Positions 6,415-6,684 of a stretch of DNA of 6,684 nt are shown here, in pieces. Source of the stretch: Tannerellaceae bacterium (GTDB lineage: Bacteria > Bacteroidota > Bacteroidia > Bacteroidales > Tannerellaceae). Each line of letters opens with the position of its first letter. Position 1 is the first letter of the stretch. The notes under the pieces were generated by a model. It did not search any database, was not told where the DNA came from, and was given only the letters and a program-made list of their open reading frames with translations. The stretch lies in contig JAIRZN010000080.1 in assembly GCA_031267205.1 (NCBI GenBank), forward strand, positions 1-6,684, written 5' to 3'. A program made the translations under genes and the position numbers.

Positions 6415-6473
6415 GGCGATCCGCCGGCGCGGAACGCCTCAACCCGCGCTTTTTTGGCGATCCGCCGGCGCGG
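6415..6473 (+). repeat. 18-bp direct repeat pair (GGCGATCCGCCGGCGCGG)
   Basis: GGCGATCCGCCGGCGCGG occurs identically at 6415-6432 and 6456-6473, 41 bases apart. The second copy runs directly into the left arm of the large inverted REP-like pair. The first copy supplies the left arm of the candidate terminator. An exact 18-base match is unlikely by chance in a window this size, so a duplication or a shared repeat family explains it better. Confidence 0.7.
6427..6455 (+). terminator. Candidate intrinsic terminator
   Basis: GCGCGG (6427-6432) pairs perfectly with CCGCGC (6444-6449) around an 11-base loop. Six T bases (6450-6455) follow directly, the layout of a Rho-independent terminator on the + strand. 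It lies about 230 bases after the last glycosyltransferase stop and could end transcription of the three-gene unit. Its position between two copies of an 18-bp repeat means it may be part of a repetitive element that happens to look like a terminator. Confidence 0.5.
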
Positions 6474-6552
6474 GCTTGTAGCCCGTGCCGATAGCTTGGT
6501 AGCGTACAATTGTCTTCCAGGCGATGGGCACGGGCTGCAAGCCCGCGCCGGC
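6464..6552. repeat. Inverted pair of REP-like palindromes (BIME-like)
   Basis: The 26-base arms at 6464-6489 and 6527-6552 are reverse complements at 25 of 26 positions; the single difference (T at 6479) still allows a G-U pair in RNA. The loop is 37 bases. Each arm also contains its own palindrome: CGGGCT-TGT-AGCCCG on the left and CGGGCT-GCA-AGCCCG on the right. The loop can fold further, CTTGG (6495-6499) with CCAGG (6517-6521), around the palindrome ACAATTGT (6506-6513). Two small GC-rich palindromes in opposite orientation are the layout of REP/BIME elements, which in many bacteria are mobilised by RAYT (TnpA_REP) proteins. No such gene is in the window. It may also stabilise mRNA or block transcription. 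Confidence 0.75.
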
Positions 6553-6684
6553 AGCAACCCCCCAAAAAAAACGCAATGCCGAAGGCACGCAAACAAAAAT
6601 TCCGCGCCAGCCAAAACCTAATTCAAGAAAAAATAAAAAATACCACCAACCTCAGTAGCGCCAGGTTGAAGAACATTTTTCAGA
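6553..6684. other. Non-coding right end with small hairpin at the edge
   Basis: No gene is recognisable here. It has A-rich tracts (6563-6571 and 6628-6641). Near the edge, CAACCT (6647-6652) pairs with AGGTTG (6663-6668) around a 10-base loop, and five T bases follow at 6676-6680. It could be a weak terminator, possibly for a gene beyond the window, or the edge of another element. The sequence ends too soon to tell. Confidence 0.3.

Noticed and set aside
6285..6552. Integron attC site
   Set aside because: The palindromes lack the GTTRRRY/RYYYAAC core sites of attC, and no integrase or cassette structure is visible.
6289..6621. Open frames on both strands across the right-end repeats
   Set aside because: They translate the GC-rich palindromes into arginine/proline-rich sequence with no domain, and the DNA is better explained by repeats and hairpins.

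Overview
The window looks like chromosomal DNA of a member of the Bacteroidota, probably Bacteroidales. The evidence is a periplasmic-TPR sensor kinase of a type common in that phylum, gene starts without Shine-Dalgarno sequences, a TAnnTTTG-type -7 box ahead of the first gene, and GC-rich coding DNA that still uses many ATA and TTA codons. This assignment is inference from content, not from a marker gene.

Layout. Positions 1-128 are a short leader with a -7 box and a possible leader hairpin. Positions 129-2033 encode a membrane histidine kinase with a signal peptide, periplasmic TPRs, one transmembrane helix, a HisKA_3 phosphoacceptor domain and an HATPase_c domain. No response regulator follows it. 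Positions 2034-2619 hold no convincing intact gene. They contain a perfect 10-bp inverted repeat just after the kinase stop, a reading frame that looks like the broken N-terminal part of a DUF6261-type protein, a spaced pair of 19-bp repeats, and some GC-rich inverted repeats. Positions 2620-6196 are a tight three-gene unit joined by two ATGA stop/start overlaps: a polytopic O-antigen polymerase/ligase-like protein, a GT4 glycosyltransferase with a cysteine-rich insert, and a second GT4 glycosyltransferase of the DUF1972/rhamnosyltransferase-like type. Positions 6197-6684 are non-coding and rich in repeats: a C-rich tract, a structured GC-rich element, a terminator-like hairpin set between two 18-bp direct repeats, and a large inverted pair of REP-like palindromes.

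How the genes may work together. The two GT4 enzymes probably add sugars to a lipid-linked oligosaccharide on the cytoplasmic face. The membrane protein probably polymerises or ligates the glycan on the periplasmic face. Together they would form a small surface-polysaccharide (exopolysaccharide, capsule or O-antigen) module. No flippase, initiating transferase or chain-length regulator lies in the window, so the rest of the pathway must be elsewhere. Nothing in the sequence directly links the kinase to these genes.

No clearly new system is visible. The parts most worth a second look are the REP-like inverted pair and neighbouring structured element at the right end, and the decayed, repeat-containing spacer between the kinase and the polysaccharide genes.
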